Positions 4,881-12,959 of a DNA stretch of 24,927 nucleotides are shown here, piece by piece. Each line of letters starts with the position of its first letter. The stretch's first letter is position 1. Position numbers and translations under genes: made by a program. Under the pieces are notes generated by a model. The model ran no database searches. It was not told the origin of the DNA and saw only the letters and a program-made list of their open reading frames with translations. The stretch spans positions 1-24,927 of IMG/VR virus record IMGVR_UViG_3300046412_000125; one strand, given 5' to 3'. This DNA comes from a virus.

Positions 4881-4889
4881 ACATATTGT

Positions 4890-5675
4890 ATGGCGATATT
4901 AGATTTCGAAGTTAGAGTTCCAGCACGATTATCAGACATCAAGCTGAAAGAGTACCAAGAGTATATGAAAGTATACGATGGGTTGGAGCGAGATGAAGAA
5001 GGCAACGTATTAAACACTAAGGAACAGAATGATTTCTTAAGCTTGAAGATGCTAGACATCTTCTGTGGATTAAGCTTGAAGGAGAGCTATAAACTTCCTT
5101 TAAAAGCATTTGATGTTATCCTACAAAGAGTGTCAGAATGTTTCAGAGAAGAAACTCCTTTATTAAAAGAGTTTACGATGACAGATCCAAGTGGCGATTC
5201 AATTAAGTTTGGCTTTATTCCAAAGTTGGATGATATGAGTATCGGAGAGTTTATTGACTTGGAGGGATATTTTAATGATTGGTCGAATGTTCATAGAGCT
5301 ATGGCTGTTTTATATAGGCCAGTAGTGTTTGAAAAGAACGGCTTATATGATATAGAAGAATATAGTGGTACAGAAAAATGGGCAGATGTAATGAAGGACG
5401 CTCCAATTAACGTAGTTCTAGGTGCAAAGCTTTTTTTTTATCGTTTAGGCAACAAATTGTCGAAACTTATGATGAGCTATATGCTGAAGGAGGAAATGGA
5501 ACAGAATACTCATCAGAAGCCAATTTTGGAAGAAAGTGGGGATGGTATCAGTCAATTTATGCAATGGCAAAAGGCGATGTCAGAAGACTTGATGAGGTTA
5601 CCAAGCTCAATATACACAAATGCCTCACGTGGCTACAATTCGAAAAAGAAAAGAGTGAAATCGAAGCAAAAATGA
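4890..5675 (+). CDS. Tail assembly chaperone, frame-0 product (gpG-like)
   Basis: The 261-residue normal-frame product starts MAILDFEVRVPARLSDIKLK and is mostly helical and charged. It shares residues 1-183 with a longer -1 frameshift product (separate entry). After the T9 run at 5431-5439 the frame-0 tail (YRLGNKLSKLMMSYMLKEEM, ESGDGISQFMQWQKAMSEDL, then a basic end SKKKRVKSKQK) still reads as a natural protein. In lambda-type siphophages the G and G-T proteins coat the tape measure and recruit tail tube subunits before leaving the virion. The T run, the tail-gene setting and the two possible C-termini support that role. Here it lies six genes upstream of the tape measure gene, not next to it. 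No enzyme motif is seen. Confidence 0.75.
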   Translation: MAILDFEVRVPARLSDIKLKEYQEYMKVYDGLERDEEGNVLNTKEQNDFLSLKMLDIFCGLSLKESYKLPLKAFDVILQRVSECFREETPLLKEFTMTDPSGDSIKFGFIPKLDDMSIGEFIDLEGYFNDWSNVHRAMAVLYRPVVFEKNGLYDIEEYSGTEKWADVMKDAPINVVLGAKLFFYRLGNKLSKLMMSYMLKEEMEQNTHQKPILEESGDGISQFMQWQKAMSEDLMRLPSSIYTNASRGYNSKKKRVKSKQK

Positions 5676-5695
5676 TTAAACAACAATACAAATGA
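4890..5695 (+). CDS. Tail assembly chaperone -1 frameshift fusion (gpGT-like), 268 aa
   Basis: A -1 shift on U UUU UUU (5432-5438) would continue from codon 5438-5440 for 85 codons to TGA 5693-5695. This gives a 268-aa protein: 183 shared residues plus a tail beginning LSFRQQIVETYDELYAEGG and containing FGRKWGWYQSIYAMAKGD, LDEVTKLNIHKCLTWLQFEK and a charged end. That tail is protein-like, with the W-Y-rich and TKLN...CLTWL..E pattern I associate with phage tail chaperones. Its TGA overlaps the next ATG as ATGA (5692-5695), the coupling expected if this frame is translated. The frame-0 stop falls 16 nt before the next gene. A single-base homopolymer error in the sequence would give the same picture, but the quality of the frame-0 tail argues that both are used. 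Confidence 0.8.
5432..5466 (+). promoter_or_regulatory. Programmed -1 frameshift signal: T9 slippery run and hairpin
   Basis: In frame 0 the codons are CTT TTT TTT TAT, so the heptamer U UUU UUU (5432-5438) allows re-pairing of both tRNAs after a -1 slip. Four nt beyond it a hairpin can form: GTTT (5443-5446) with AAAC (5463-5466), an A-G mismatch, then GGCAA (5448-5452) with TTGTC (5457-5461), loop CAAA. Slippery site, short spacer and stem-loop are the standard parts of a -1 programmed frameshift. A run of nine T could also allow RNA polymerase slippage. Confidence 0.7.
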
Positions 5696-6153
5696 CACAA
5701 GTATACGACATATTAGACAAACTAAGAGATAAGCTAATGGGCAATCCTAATGTGTTCTTGGTTAAGTTTGGAGATCTGGACGAAATAGATTTGGACAAGA
5801 CTGAAATATACCCATTAGCCCACTTAGATATAGCTCCTAATATTACGTTTGTGGATAACGTTATTGAGTTTTCTATTTCGCTTATGGTTTTAGACATTGT
5901 AGACATCACAAAGAAAGACGACAAGACAAAGCCTTTTTACGGGAATGACAACCTAGTTGACGTTTTAAACACTCAACTTGGAGTTGTTTCTGATATTGTC
6001 ACTTCTTTACAAAGAGGTAGCTTATTTGACAACCAAGTACAGTTAGTAAATGAGCCAACTGTGGAGAAACTAGTCGATAAGTATGAAAATATGTTAGCTG
6101 GATGGGGTGCTAGTTTTACTGTTAGAGTTCCTAATAACTTTAGCATATGTTAA
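5692..6153 (+). CDS. Tail protein, possible tail terminator, 153 aa
   Basis: This 153-residue protein starts MTQVYDILDKLRDKL. Its first ATG overlaps the TGA of the -1 frame of the upstream chaperone gene. The mix of an N-terminal helix and strand-rich middle (ITFVDNVIEFSISLMVLDIV) followed by helices resembles small tail terminator/head-tail joining proteins, which lie beside a gp10-like protein in many siphophages. There are no catalytic motifs and no membrane span. It overlaps the next gene by 7 nt. The assignment is by fold impression and gene order, so it is tentative; a generic structural protein is the safe reading. Confidence 0.55.
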   Translation: MTQVYDILDKLRDKLMGNPNVFLVKFGDLDEIDLDKTEIYPLAHLDIAPNITFVDNVIEFSISLMVLDIVDITKKDDKTKPFYGNDNLVDVLNTQLGVVSDIVTSLQRGSLFDNQVQLVNEPTVEKLVDKYENMLAGWGASFTVRVPNNFSIC

Positions 6154-6638
6154 AGTCTGTAAAGACAAGAGCTGCATTAGGTAGGATTGGGAAACTTCTA
6201 TACCAGAAGTACCAATCTCAAATGAAAGCGGATAAAACTTATGCTACTGGGAAGCTATCTAAGAGCTTTAAGTATAAAGTTGAAGACTTTAGCTTAGATA
6301 TGATTGCTGACTGGAAAGTGAAATATGTTGACGAGGGATCTGCTCCAAGCAAGGTTGCACCTTATAACGCAATAAGAGCTTGGGCAAAAGCAAAAGGCAT
6401 TCAGCCAAAAAGAATAAACGGAAAGAGGAAGACTTTTAATCAAATGGCATTTGCTATAGCGAGTCATATATCTAAAAATGGGACTATACAGCGATTTGCG
6501 TCTAATGGAGGTGGAAGTAACTTAATAGACAAAGTACTAGGACGATATAAAAACTATATAACTAAAGAAGTATCTGAAGCGTTTCAACAAGACTTGAAGG
6601 ATGCTTTAGATAAAAACATAAAAACTAATGGCAACTAA
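6147..6638 (+). CDS. HK97 gp10-like tail completion/neck protein, 163 aa
   Basis: A basic 163-residue protein. The N-terminal helix is followed by YATGKLSKSFKYKVE, a strand pair, YVDEGSAPSKVAP and AIRAWAKAKGIQP, with further helices. The order 'tGkLrkS ... Y ... vd.Gs.p ... i..Wa..kGi' is characteristic of the HK97-gp10/neck-type completion proteins that join head and tail. It overlaps the previous gene by 7 nt and the next by 11 nt, so it is translated as part of the tail cluster. Family membership is inferred from these motifs alone. Confidence 0.6.
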   Translation: MLKSVKTRAALGRIGKLLYQKYQSQMKADKTYATGKLSKSFKYKVEDFSLDMIADWKVKYVDEGSAPSKVAPYNAIRAWAKAKGIQPKRINGKRKTFNQMAFAIASHISKNGTIQRFASNGGGSNLIDKVLGRYKNYITKEVSEAFQQDLKDALDKNIKTNGN

Positions 6639-7764
6639 AATAAACGTAAGAAGCCCGTATTTCATCAAAGTATCTGATGCTAGTTTAGCTTCTGTAGAAT
6701 TTAACTTATATATATGGGATGGGGTGGAAACATCTATCCCGGGTACTGCTACGTATACATTCACGAAGGATGTTGCGGGTGGTAATACCTACATTACTTT
6801 TGAAATAGCTGATTACGTTAGGGATTACATTATTACAGAATACGGTGACTACTCTACAAATGCAGTATGGGTTTACTGGTCGTATCAAATGTACTCCGAT
6901 TTAGCTAGAACTACAGCCATTGGCACTCCAATTACGGGACAAAGGTTAGCTGTGGATGGATATGGCTTCTTTGAGGATGGAATTCATCCCGGAGAATCTA
7001 CAGTAGACGTATTAATGCAAGACAACACCGATATTTACTACTTAGATGGACAAGATATCGTATTTGCACTATATGACGAGGGTGCTACAAATGTCTCTAT
7101 AGATGGGACATCTGTACCGGCAGTTAGGTGGGAGCAAGTTTTAGAATACTGGGAGCAATTTGCAGAAACTTGGGAATCTGGAGGCACGGATCAAGCCATC
7201 GGTGACTCTACAGACTCCTCCAACAAGATTGTCTACGTTAAAATCACAGAAACAGAGCTTTTTGGGGATATAGAAACAATTACGGTGACCAAAAGCGTTG
7301 CTGCTGGTGGAGGAACACTTACAGTTAAGCTGATTAAGGTTTGTGAACCTAAGTATACACCTATGAAAGTCATATTCTACAATAAATACGGTGCTATGCA
7401 AGACTTGTGGTTCTTTAAGAAGTCACAAACAACACTAAATGTTACATCTGACACATTTAAACGCAACACTGTTGATTTTAGCGTTACACCAACCTATAAC
7501 ACAGCTTACCACCAAATAAAATCATTCAATGTAAACGGAAAAGAATCAATTACGCTAAATACTGGTTTTCTTCCAGAAAACTTTAACGGATTAATCAAGC
7601 AAATTATGCTATCTGAGGAAGTTTGGATTGACAATGGCACAAATGTATTGCCAGTTCGTCCAACAACCAACTCATTAAACATCAAAAAAACGGTAAACGA
7701 CAAGCTTATCAGTTACACAATGAACTTTGAGTATGCATTTGATAAAATAAACAACATCAGATAA
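6628..7764 (+). CDS. Phage tail-associated structural protein, 378 aa
   Basis: A 378-residue, strand-rich, soluble protein starting MATKINVRSPYFIKVSDASL. The first ~130 residues read like a beta-sandwich. The sequence has the Gly/Thr/Tyr-rich, low-Cys character of phage virion proteins and no enzymatic motif. It starts 11 nt inside the preceding gene, and its stop shares one base with the next start (TAATG-type junction). It is placed between completion proteins and a baseplate-like protein, which suggests a distal tail or baseplate role. I have met similar proteins in Bacteroidota phages only as 'hypothetical structural'. Specific function unknown. Confidence 0.6.
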   Translation: MATKINVRSPYFIKVSDASLASVEFNLYIWDGVETSIPGTATYTFTKDVAGGNTYITFEIADYVRDYIITEYGDYSTNAVWVYWSYQMYSDLARTTAIGTPITGQRLAVDGYGFFEDGIHPGESTVDVLMQDNTDIYYLDGQDIVFALYDEGATNVSIDGTSVPAVRWEQVLEYWEQFAETWESGGTDQAIGDSTDSSNKIVYVKITETELFGDIETITVTKSVAAGGGTLTVKLIKVCEPKYTPMKVIFYNKYGAMQDLWFFKKSQTTLNVTSDTFKRNTVDFSVTPTYNTAYHQIKSFNVNGKESITLNTGFLPENFNGLIKQIMLSEEVWIDNGTNVLPVRPTTNSLNIKKTVNDKLISYTMNFEYAFDKINNIR

Positions 7765-9791
7765 TGAAGCAAGACATCCAATTATATGTAGAAGGTCAAA
7801 GACTAGATTTATTCGAGGATGAAAGCTTACAGATAACCTCATCCATACAAGATGTTAGGGATATTTCTAAGGTTTTTACTGATTATAGCCAATTTTTTTC
7901 CGTAAAGGCGTCCAGAAACAACAACCTTATCTTTAAACACTTCCACGACAACAATATTACAAATGGATTTGATGCTAGAAAGAAGGTAGATGCTGTTATT
8001 GAGGTCAATCACCAAACATTCCGAAAGGGAAAGATACGTTTAGACGGTGTTCAGATGAAAAACAACAGAGCATACGCCTATAAACTAACTTTTTTTGGTA
8101 ATACAGTATCATTAAAAGACATTGTAGGTGAAGATTTGCTTAGTGATCTTGATTTTAGTGCTTACGACCAATTATATAGTTCTTCTAATGTGATTTCTAA
8201 GCTACAGAGTGGAGCAACAGTTGATGGAGTAACTGATGCGGTGATTGTTCCTTTAATTAGTGCTGAACAAAGATGGTTTTACAACAGCGGAGGGTCTAAT
8301 GAGGAAGGAAACTTAGAGCCTACAGCTGGAGCGGGTGGTTATTACCGAAACTTAAAGTTCGCTATACGACTTTACTGTATTATAAAAGAAATAAAAAACA
8401 AATATCCAGCTTTAAATATATCTGAAGACTTCTTTAACGCCACTAACGCTAACTTTTACGGTTTATATATGTGGTTGCACCGAGAAAGCGGTCAAATGCC
8501 CGTAGAAGGCACTTATTCGGCTTATTTAGACAAGTTTCCAGCTCTATCTAGCTGGGAAGGTGTGTATATGAATGAAAGTTACTTCGAAATATCGGATGTT
8601 AACCCATTTCAAGCTCAATACTACTCTACTTCGCTTGATTTAACTGTTTCTTCGGCTTCTGTTCAGTTTAACGTCGTTTTAATAAAGAATAGTGTAGAGG
8701 TTCAGCGTTTTAATGGCAAAACTGGAGCTACATACTACTTTATAGATTTCGGCAATCTAACAAACGGTACTTATAAGATTAAAATTGAGTATACAGCCGC
8801 TTTTTCAGCTACAACAGCTACTAATATAGACTTCACTAGAGTTCCCGTGTCGGGTTCTAATACTAGCAACTTCTTCTTGTTTACAGCTAGTCAAACTTTA
8901 GCTACAGATTTCCAGTTTGTCGTATCTGATAATATGCCAGAAATGAAGGTTATTGACTTTCTTACTGGGCTATTTAAGATGTTTAACCTAACTGCTTACG
9001 AAGAAAGCGGAACTATTGTAGTTAAAACCTTAAACTCATACTACGCTTCGGGTAAAACTGGAGCTAACGCATACGACATAACTAAGTATGTGGATATGAG
9101 CGATAGTGAAATTGAAAGAGCTACTATATACAAGCAGATAAACTTTGGATTTGATGGTTATGGTAGTTTACTCACTAAAAAACACAACGAATTGTTTAAT
9201 AAGCAATGGGGTGAGGAGAAGTATAATATAGAGCAAAAATACGACGGAGAAATATACAAACTTTCAGTTCCGTTTGAGCATATGAAGTTTGAGAAGCTTC
9301 TTGATTTAAACGATGATTCAGAAACTCAAATTCAATGGGGATGGATGTCTGATAGCTTGGACGAGAATAATGTTCCAAGTGCTTATATAGGAAAACCGCT
9401 TGTGTTTTATGCTCCAATCAGATTAACCAATGACTACATAAAGATAAAAGATGATGGCGGAACTACTACAATAACTCAGTACTATATGCCTAGTAACTCA
9501 GTAGGATTCACAGATTCACAGACTATAAATTTCTACCCAGAAATAAACGAATATGCTTATACTGTTTTTAATGATACGCTATTTAGCACTTACTATCAAG
9601 ATTACATAGAAGATGTGTTTGACTATAGAGCTAGAATAGTAAAAGTTAAAACAATACTGCCGTTAAACATACTAGTAAACAGTAAACTCAACGATAGGTT
9701 CATTGTAAACGGATCTTCTTATAAAATAAATTCAATAACAACCAATTTACTAAATAATAAAAGTGAATTAGAACTAATACCAGACTTATGA
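7764..9791 (+). CDS. Large tail/baseplate structural protein, 675 aa
   Basis: A 675-residue protein starting MKQDIQLYVEGQRLDLFEDE, then SSIQDVRDISKVFTDYSQFF, ASRNNNLIFKHF and FDARKKVDAVIEVN. This N-terminal pattern ('dIqLY..gqrlDLFkDEs..l..siqnvrDi.KvftDfS..F.vpAs.nNn.iFkh') is common to a large tail protein of Bacteroidota phages, including crAss-like relatives, whose exact role is unsettled. The rest is mainly beta-strand with a central FLTGLFKMFNLTAYEESG segment. It is probably a baseplate/tail-tip component. The stop overlaps the ATG of a 50-aa gene (TTATGA). No protease or lysozyme motif is seen. Confidence 0.65.
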   Translation: MKQDIQLYVEGQRLDLFEDESLQITSSIQDVRDISKVFTDYSQFFSVKASRNNNLIFKHFHDNNITNGFDARKKVDAVIEVNHQTFRKGKIRLDGVQMKNNRAYAYKLTFFGNTVSLKDIVGEDLLSDLDFSAYDQLYSSSNVISKLQSGATVDGVTDAVIVPLISAEQRWFYNSGGSNEEGNLEPTAGAGGYYRNLKFAIRLYCIIKEIKNKYPALNISEDFFNATNANFYGLYMWLHRESGQMPVEGTYSAYLDKFPALSSWEGVYMNESYFEISDVNPFQAQYYSTSLDLTVSSASVQFNVVLIKNSVEVQRFNGKTGATYYFIDFGNLTNGTYKIKIEYTAAFSATTATNIDFTRVPVSGSNTSNFFLFTASQTLATDFQFVVSDNMPEMKVIDFLTGLFKMFNLTAYEESGTIVVKTLNSYYASGKTGANAYDITKYVDMSDSEIERATIYKQINFGFDGYGSLLTKKHNELFNKQWGEEKYNIEQKYDGEIYKLSVPFEHMKFEKLLDLNDDSETQIQWGWMSDSLDENNVPSAYIGKPLVFYAPIRLTNDYIKIKDDGGTTTITQYYMPSNSVGFTDSQTINFYPEINEYAYTVFNDTLFSTYYQDYIEDVFDYRARIVKVKTILPLNILVNSKLNDRFIVNGSSYKINSITTNLLNNKSELELIPDL

Positions 9792-9940
9792 TTAAAGAAA
9801 TTGTAGACTTACTAAACACTAATGATTGGTATATTGGAGATGAAGATATAGATATAGCTAAAGGAAAATATAAAGCCCCTATCAACTTAAAAGACCTAAA
9901 ACAAACTATAAAAAGAAACAACTATAAAGATGGCAGATAG
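9788..9940 (+). CDS. Small hypothetical protein, 50 aa
   Basis: A 50-codon frame starts at ATG 9788, overlapping the preceding TGA by 3 nt, and ends at TAG 9938-9940, overlapping the tape measure start by 11 nt. The peptide is charged and helical (MIKEIVDLLNTNDWYIGDED, ending KRNNYKDGR). Overlaps on both sides fit a translated linker gene in a tightly packed tail operon. Without it, there would be a 138-nt gap in an otherwise gap-free cluster. Function unknown. Confidence 0.7.
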   Translation: MIKEIVDLLNTNDWYIGDEDIDIAKGKYKAPINLKDLKQTIKRNNYKDGR

Positions 9941-11843
9941 AACAGAAATATTATACACCGTTAGAGTTGATACGGCTAACGGAAAGATAAAAATAGATGG
10001 ATTAACAAAAGGTTTTGTTAGTGCAAAAACTGCTTTAAAAAATCTGAACGAAGAGCTTTCAAACCATAATCAACAATTAAGGAATAATATAGACAAAACT
10101 GGTCTTGCTGGAGCTACATTAGTAGAGCTTGGTAGACTTATATCTGACTCTAACTACGGTTGGAGAGCGATGGCGAATAACTTGTCTCAGTTATCCACTT
10201 TAATGATTACTCTTATAAGCACAACAAAAGGCGTTGGAAATGCTTTATCTGCTTTAGGGAAAGCCTTTAGAGGCCCACTAGGACTTATTGTTGTTTTTCA
10301 AGCTGGAGTTGCTCTTCTTGAAAAAATGGCTATTAATGAGGAGAAAGCCGCTAGAGAAGCTAAAGCTCTTGATAACAGCTTTGTTAAATTAAGAAAAACG
10401 GTTAACGCATATTTAACCGAATTAAAGGATGCGAATTTAGAGGAAAGTAAGCGGGAGATTTTACTTAGAAGAGTTGGAGCTCAGTCTAATGATCTTAAAG
10501 AAATAATAGACAATCATAAAGGTAGTCTAAAAGATCTTAGGGAAGAGATAAATAAGTATATGGAAGTTCAGTCGTTAAGAATGAAATTGGATAAACTTAT
10601 GGTTCAGTCAGAAGAGCAAGATGCTAAACATATGGAGAATGTTAGAATTCTTAGAGAAAACGACATTGAATCTATGAAAGAAGCCATTGCAGACCAAGTT
10701 TCTTGGCTGCCTAATTGGTTTGTTACAATAACCGAAGATATTTTCTCTTCGGAGCAGTCGATAAGAGATAGGTTCAAAAATTATATAGCTGACTCTGGAT
10801 ATCAAAGTAAAGTAGGGTATGATGAGCAAATAGACGCAATACTAGAGAGACTAAAAGAACTAGGAGATTCAACTACAAAAACAACTGATACTAACTTAAA
10901 AGAATTAAATAAGCTAATTGAAAACTGGAGAAAGAAAAGACTAGAAATACAAACTAGAAGCGACTTCGAACTACTAAATGTTCAAGAAGATATTGAAATT
11001 GAGAAAATGAAAGCTCTCGGAGCTACAGAACAACAGTTGCTTGATTTAAGGATTTACTTCTCAAACAAAAGAATGCAATTATTTGAGGCAGAGCATAAAT
11101 CTATAGCTGAAATTCCAAAAAAATACCAATTAGAAATGTCTAAAGGGGAAATGGCTGTTAGGCAACTTACGGAGGAGGAATTTAAAAGAGGTCAGCAAAT
11201 ATTATTTGAAAATAGACTCCAAGCTGCTTCAGAATACGCACAACAAGCAGTAGGAGTACTTGACGCTGCTTTCCAAAGAGAATTAACTATAGAACAGAAC
11301 AAGACTAACGCAATAAATAACGAGCTAAAAGCTAGGCTTAGAAATGAGAACTTATCTGTATCTGAAAAAAAGAAATTGCAGAATCAAATAGCTCAGAATG
11401 ATGAAGCTTTAAGGGTTAAGCAACAGAAGATAGAAGAGAAGAGGTTTAAAATGCAAAAAGCGGCTAACATATCTCAAGCACTTATTGAAACCTACTTAGC
11501 TGCGGCTAAAGCATTAAGAAATGCTGGAGGTGTTCCAACTGGTTTACCTCCTATGTACGCAACCATCGCTACTGGACTTCTTCAAGTAGCCGCTATTGCA
11601 CAGCAGAAATTCCAAACTAGTTCTGCTAATATGACTGGAGCGGTTACGGAAGTTGATGCGGGTCAATCTCAAGGCTCAACTGCACCAGACTTCAATATAG
11701 TGGGTCAATCAGCACAAAGCCAATTAGCTCAAACAGTGGCTGGACAGTTAGGAAAACCTACTAAAGCATACATAGTATCGAAAGACGTTACTACTGCTCA
11801 AGAATTAGATAGAAACAGAATTAACGGAGCTTCATTAGGCTAA
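9930..11843 (+). CDS. Tail tape measure protein
   Basis: A 637-residue protein that is nearly all helix. It has coiled-coil-like stretches (~165-260 and ~330-510), a hydrophobic GxxG-rich region near residues 85-130 (STLMITLISTTKGVGNALSA, GPLGLIVVFQAGVALL) and a second Ala/Gly-rich segment near 510-560 (ISQALIETYLAAAKALRNAG, GLLQVAAIAQQ). This layout is typical of tape measure proteins, which set tail length and help DNA cross the envelope. At ~0.15 nm per residue it would predict a tail of roughly 95 nm (rule of thumb). It starts MADRTEILYTVRVDTANGKI, a start often seen in Bacteroidota phage tape measures. It is the last gene of the tail block, followed by a 35-nt gap. Confidence 0.8.
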   Translation: MADRTEILYTVRVDTANGKIKIDGLTKGFVSAKTALKNLNEELSNHNQQLRNNIDKTGLAGATLVELGRLISDSNYGWRAMANNLSQLSTLMITLISTTKGVGNALSALGKAFRGPLGLIVVFQAGVALLEKMAINEEKAAREAKALDNSFVKLRKTVNAYLTELKDANLEESKREILLRRVGAQSNDLKEIIDNHKGSLKDLREEINKYMEVQSLRMKLDKLMVQSEEQDAKHMENVRILRENDIESMKEAIADQVSWLPNWFVTITEDIFSSEQSIRDRFKNYIADSGYQSKVGYDEQIDAILERLKELGDSTTKTTDTNLKELNKLIENWRKKRLEIQTRSDFELLNVQEDIEIEKMKALGATEQQLLDLRIYFSNKRMQLFEAEHKSIAEIPKKYQLEMSKGEMAVRQLTEEEFKRGQQILFENRLQAASEYAQQAVGVLDAAFQRELTIEQNKTNAINNELKARLRNENLSVSEKKKLQNQIAQNDEALRVKQQKIEEKRFKMQKAANISQALIETYLAAAKALRNAGGVPTGLPPMYATIATGLLQVAAIAQQKFQTSSANMTGAVTEVDAGQSQGSTAPDFNIVGQSAQSQLAQTVAGQLGKPTKAYIVSKDVTTAQELDRNRINGASLG

Positions 11844-11865
11844 AATAAGACAATAATTAACAAAT

Positions 11866-11881
11866 AAGTTACCTTATTATG
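11866..11881 (+). promoter_or_regulatory. Late-unit motif copy before the protease gene
   Basis: AAGTTACCTTATTATG matches the CAGTTATCTTATTATG copy at 15265-15280 at 14 of 16 positions. As there, its last three bases are the start codon. If it is a promoter, the transcript would be leaderless or the motif would overlap the start region. It lies in the only gap (35 nt) between the tail block and the head block. Confidence 0.4.
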
Positions 11882-12820
11882 GAAGAACTAGATATTTTTG
11901 AGCTATTTATAGACGAAGAAAACGAATACAGCGGTATTGATGCTGTATCTATCGTAGAGCATCCCGCTATAGAAGAAGACTTCATTGCATTGAAAGATGG
12001 CAAGGTTCAACTTGCAGAAATCGATACAGAAAAACGTATTCTTTTAGGCCCAGCTCTTATACCAAATAAGAAAATATACAGAAGAAATGGAGAAGACGAA
12101 TATTACATCTTCTTTAGCGAAGATACTGTTCGTAAAGCTTCAGAGTTATTTCTCTCAAGAGGCAAACAGAACAATTCGACATTGGAACACGAGGTCGAGA
12201 TCGGAGGGCTATCAGTCGTAGAATCTTGGATCATCGAAGATGAAGTTAAAGACAAATCAAGAAAATACAATCTAAGCTTACCCGTAGGAACTTGGATGAT
12301 TTCAGTAAAAGTAAACAACGACCAAATATGGGAAGAGTTTGTGAAAACTGGAATGGTAAAAGGTTTCTCAATCGAAGGGTTCTTTACTGATAAACTTGAT
12401 GAAAGACCACAAGAGCCTACCGAAGAGGAAATGGCTGAGATGGAAGCTTTATCACTATTAGAAGACTTCTTATCTGAAGTAGGAGAAGTAGAGTTAGAGT
12501 CATATAACGATTATCCAGAATCCGCTTCCAACAATGCTAAAAAGGTATTGAAGTGGAGAGAAGAATACCCTAACGAAATCAAGGGAATGACTTCTGTAGG
12601 ATGGCGAAGAGCAAACCAATTAGCTAAGAAAGAAAAGTTAACTCGCTCAACGATTGCTCGTATGGCTTCATTTAAGAGACACCAAAAGAATGCTGAAATA
12701 GCTGAAGAGTATAAAAGCACACCTTGGAAAGATGCTGGGTATGTAGCTTGGCTCGGATGGGGTGGTACTTCGGGAATCAATTGGGCTATCAATAAACTTA
12801 AATCGATAGATAATGAATAA
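11879..12820 (+). CDS. Capsid maturation protease, XkdF-like (Peptidase_S78_2)
   Basis: A 313-residue protein. Residues ~50-170 carry the XkdF-type prohead protease pattern: LLGPALIPNKKIYR, EYYIFFSEDTVRKA, STLEHEVEIGG (H104), VVESWIIEDE, LPVGTWMISVKVN and KGFSIEGFF (S164). H104 and S164 are the expected catalytic residues of this herpesvirus-protease-like family, which trims scaffold and capsid proteins. An acidic linker (175-205) leads to a separate C-terminal domain (211-310) with DYPESASNNAKKVLKWREEY, MTSVGWRRANQLA and GYVAWLGWGGTSGINWA. This second domain recurs in Bacteroidota phage proteins, with unknown role. It lies upstream of the scaffold and capsid genes, as expected. Confidence 0.88.
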   Translation: MEELDIFELFIDEENEYSGIDAVSIVEHPAIEEDFIALKDGKVQLAEIDTEKRILLGPALIPNKKIYRRNGEDEYYIFFSEDTVRKASELFLSRGKQNNSTLEHEVEIGGLSVVESWIIEDEVKDKSRKYNLSLPVGTWMISVKVNNDQIWEEFVKTGMVKGFSIEGFFTDKLDERPQEPTEEEMAEMEALSLLEDFLSEVGEVELESYNDYPESASNNAKKVLKWREEYPNEIKGMTSVGWRRANQLAKKEKLTRSTIARMASFKRHQKNAEIAEEYKSTPWKDAGYVAWLGWGGTSGINWAINKLKSIDNE

Positions 12821-12959
12821 CGATTGGGAAATTAGTATTGGACTTTACCCGGGAGTTCTCTTTGGGGTAAGAACATACGAAATAAGTGAAACGGAAACAG
12901 ATCACTTATTTTATTTGCCACTTATCTATTTATGCTTAACAACTATAAAAGATGAATAA
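12813..12959 (+). CDS. Small hypothetical protein, 48 aa
   Basis: A 48-codon frame starts at ATG 12813, 8 nt inside the end of the protease gene, and ends at TAA 12957-12959, overlapping the next gene by 8 nt. The peptide begins MNNDWEISIGLYPGVLFGVR and has a hydrophobic C-terminal part (FYLPLIYLCLTTI) that could touch the membrane. The start resembles a small beta-hairpin, and similar short genes accompany flavobacterial phage head clusters. Overlaps on both sides support translation. Function unknown. Confidence 0.65.
   Translation: MNNDWEISIGLYPGVLFGVRTYEISETETDHLFYLPLIYLCLTTIKDE

Larger units (their letters stand above)
4027..4889. other. ~860-nt stretch without a convincing gene, possible structured RNA
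   Basis: No frame here has the look of the neighbouring genes, and the composition changes from AT-rich (4027-4260) to patches of G and C runs (4360-4600). Several complementary pairs can be drawn on the + strand: ATAAAACA 4055/TGTTTTAT 4089, hairpin 4261-4279, UCAACCC 4362/GGGUUGG 4419, hairpin AAAATGG-AAAA-CCATTTT 4432-4449, ATAACCTT/AAGGTTAT near 4533 and 4591, GGTTAGCTT 4560/AAGCTAACC 4791, and GAGUGUCU 4629/AGACAUUC 4662. This suggests a structured RNA or a dense regulatory region. AT-rich DNA gives chance stems, so structure is only a hypothesis. No tRNA, tmRNA or CRISPR array is visible. Confidence 0.4.
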
